Source: DAOVRD01 sp964605915 (lineage in GTDB: Bacteria; Planctomycetota; Brocadiia; SM23-32). From it: a stretch of DNA of 5,280 bases. Location of the stretch: contig CAZSET010000266.1 of assembly GCA_964605915.1 (NCBI GenBank), forward strand, positions 1 to 5,280, written 5' to 3'. Below are positions 4,453 to 5,280 of this stretch, piece by piece. The notes beneath the pieces were generated by a model, which worked only from the letters and a program-made list of their open reading frames with translations, did not search any database and was not told the origin of the DNA. The position numbers and the translations under genes were made by a program. How positions within the stretch are numbered: the stretch's first letter is position 1; each line of letters opens with the position of its first letter.

Positions 4453-5280
4453 ATGAAGACGCAGGCCATCATCTTCTCCGGGCCGGGGGCGGTTACGTTC
4501 GGCGACGTCGAGGTGGCAGACCCCGAGCCGGGCGACGCCGTCGTGCGCACCGTCGCGACCGTCGTGAGCACCGGCACCGACACGCGCGTGCTGCGCGGCG
4601 GTCCGGAAGCCAAAGGCTACCCCCTCGTTCCGGGCTACAGCTCGGTGGGGATCGTCGAGGAAGTCGTGGGAGACACGGGAGACGTGAGCGAAGGCGACCT
4701 GGTCTTCGCCGGCTCGCCGAAGAAACTCGTCGGCATCGGTCAGGTATGGGGCGCGCAGGTGGGACACTGCGTCAGGCCGGCCTCGACGCTGGTGCGGCTG
4801 GACGATCGGCGGTCGCCTGCGGAGTACGGCTTCGCGAAGGTGGCGGCCATCGCCATGCACGGCGTGCGGCGGAGCGCGTCGCTGCCCGGCGACCCCGTGG
4901 TCGTCATCGGGCAGGGCCTGATCGGCCAGCTCCACGCCCGCATCCAGGCCGCCCTGGGGCGCCTGGTGGTCGCGGCCGACCTGCTGCCCTGGCGGCTGGA
5001 GCGGTCGGCCGCAGGCGGGGCGGTGCGGACCGTCAACGCCGGCGAGGAGGACGTCGTCTCGGTGGTGAAGGGCATGTGGCCGGACGGGGTGCCCGTGGCC
5101 GTCGAGGCCAGCGCGCGCCAGGAGGGCATCGACGTCTGCGTCGAGCTGCTGCATCAACGCCCGTGGCACGTCGAGGAGCGACTCAGCGTGCTGCTCCTTC
5201 AGGGCACCTACACCGAGCTGATCCGAATCGACGCGATGGTGCTTTTCATGAACGAGTACGTGCTTCTCAACAGCCGGGAC
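4453..5280 (+). CDS. medium-chain (MDR) alcohol dehydrogenase-like oxidoreductase, zinc-less type (3' truncated)
   Basis: 276 codons are open to the window edge; MDR proteins usually have about 310-360 residues, so the C-terminus lies outside. The N-terminal GroES-like domain (about 1-125) contains VVSTGTDTRVLRGG (37-50) and YPLVPGYSSVGIVEEV (56-71). The Rossmann domain follows, with VVVIGQGLIGQ (149-159; G153, G155, G158) and D176 at the end of the second strand, which favours NAD(H). GTYTELIRID (251-260) and LLNSR (271-275) fit the conserved tail of the domain. The catalytic zinc ligands are missing: S39 stands where Cys is expected, and PGYSS replaces the PGHE-type motif. The four-Cys structural zinc lobe is also absent. 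This resembles the BchC-like and related zinc-independent MDR branch, whose members act on diverse sugars or alcohols; the substrate here is unknown. Start choice rests on AAGGAG 9 nt upstream and a good promoter. It is divergent from the beta-subunit gene, with 155 nt between their starts. Confidence 0.9.
   Translation, partial: MKTQAIIFSGPGAVTFGDVEVADPEPGDAVVRTVATVVSTGTDTRVLRGGPEAKGYPLVPGYSSVGIVEEVVGDTGDVSEGDLVFAGSPKKLVGIGQVWGAQVGHCVRPASTLVRLDDRRSPAEYGFAKVAAIAMHGVRRSASLPGDPVVVIGQGLIGQLHARIQAALGRLVVAADLLPWRLERSAAGGAVRTVNAGEEDVVSVVKGMWPDGVPVAVEASARQEGIDVCVELLHQRPWHVEERLSVLLLQGTYTELIRIDAMVLFMNEYVLLNSRD

Noticed and set aside
4411..5169. Minus-strand open frame opposite the MDR dehydrogenase
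   Set aside because: The + strand frame has the AAGGAG site, promoter and MDR motifs. The antisense product is His/Arg/Ala-rich with no family features.

Overview
The window is high-GC bacterial chromosome with dense coding, AGGA/GGGGA-type ribosome binding sites and recognisable sigma70-like promoters. There is no phage, plasmid, CRISPR or toxin-antitoxin signature and no RNA gene that I can see. The gene mix (an enolase-superfamily sugar-acid dehydratase with an SDR, a MutY with a MutT-like tail, a lone class I fumarase-type beta subunit, and a zinc-less MDR dehydrogenase), plus degenerate A/C-rich intergenic inverted repeats, would suit an uncultured, environmental, high-GC heterotroph such as a planctomycete-like lineage. 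That placement is inference only.

Layout. Positions 1-73 hold the last 23 codons of an unidentified + strand gene. Positions 2181-135 (minus strand) form a two-gene operon: an NADP-type short-chain dehydrogenase (1375-2181), then, 34 nt downstream, a ManD/RspA-type enolase-superfamily dehydratase (135-1340). It is driven by a good promoter at 2213-2241. The 266-nt gap between the divergent SDR and mutY genes contains a long imperfect inverted repeat centred near 2331. mutY (2448-3524, +) encodes a complete adenine glycosylase whose C-terminal Nudix domain keeps an almost canonical Nudix box. mutY converges on a fumarase/tartrate dehydratase beta-subunit gene (3713-4297, minus). The 188-nt gap between them is largely filled by a roughly 145-nt nested palindromic element (3561-3705). 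The beta-subunit gene is divergent from an MDR-family dehydrogenase (4453 to beyond the window end, +), with back-to-back promoters in the 155-nt gap.

Working together. The SDR and dehydratase probably act in one sugar-acid catabolic route: the dehydratase would yield a 2-keto-3-deoxy sugar acid and the SDR would carry out a linked oxidation or reduction. The exact substrate is unknown. MutY is a housekeeping DNA-repair enzyme of the 8-oxoguanine (GO) system and is functionally separate. The beta subunit needs an alpha subunit that is not encoded here. I found no convincing new multi-gene system. The best leads are the structured intergenic elements, the MutY variant and the unpaired fumarase-type subunit.
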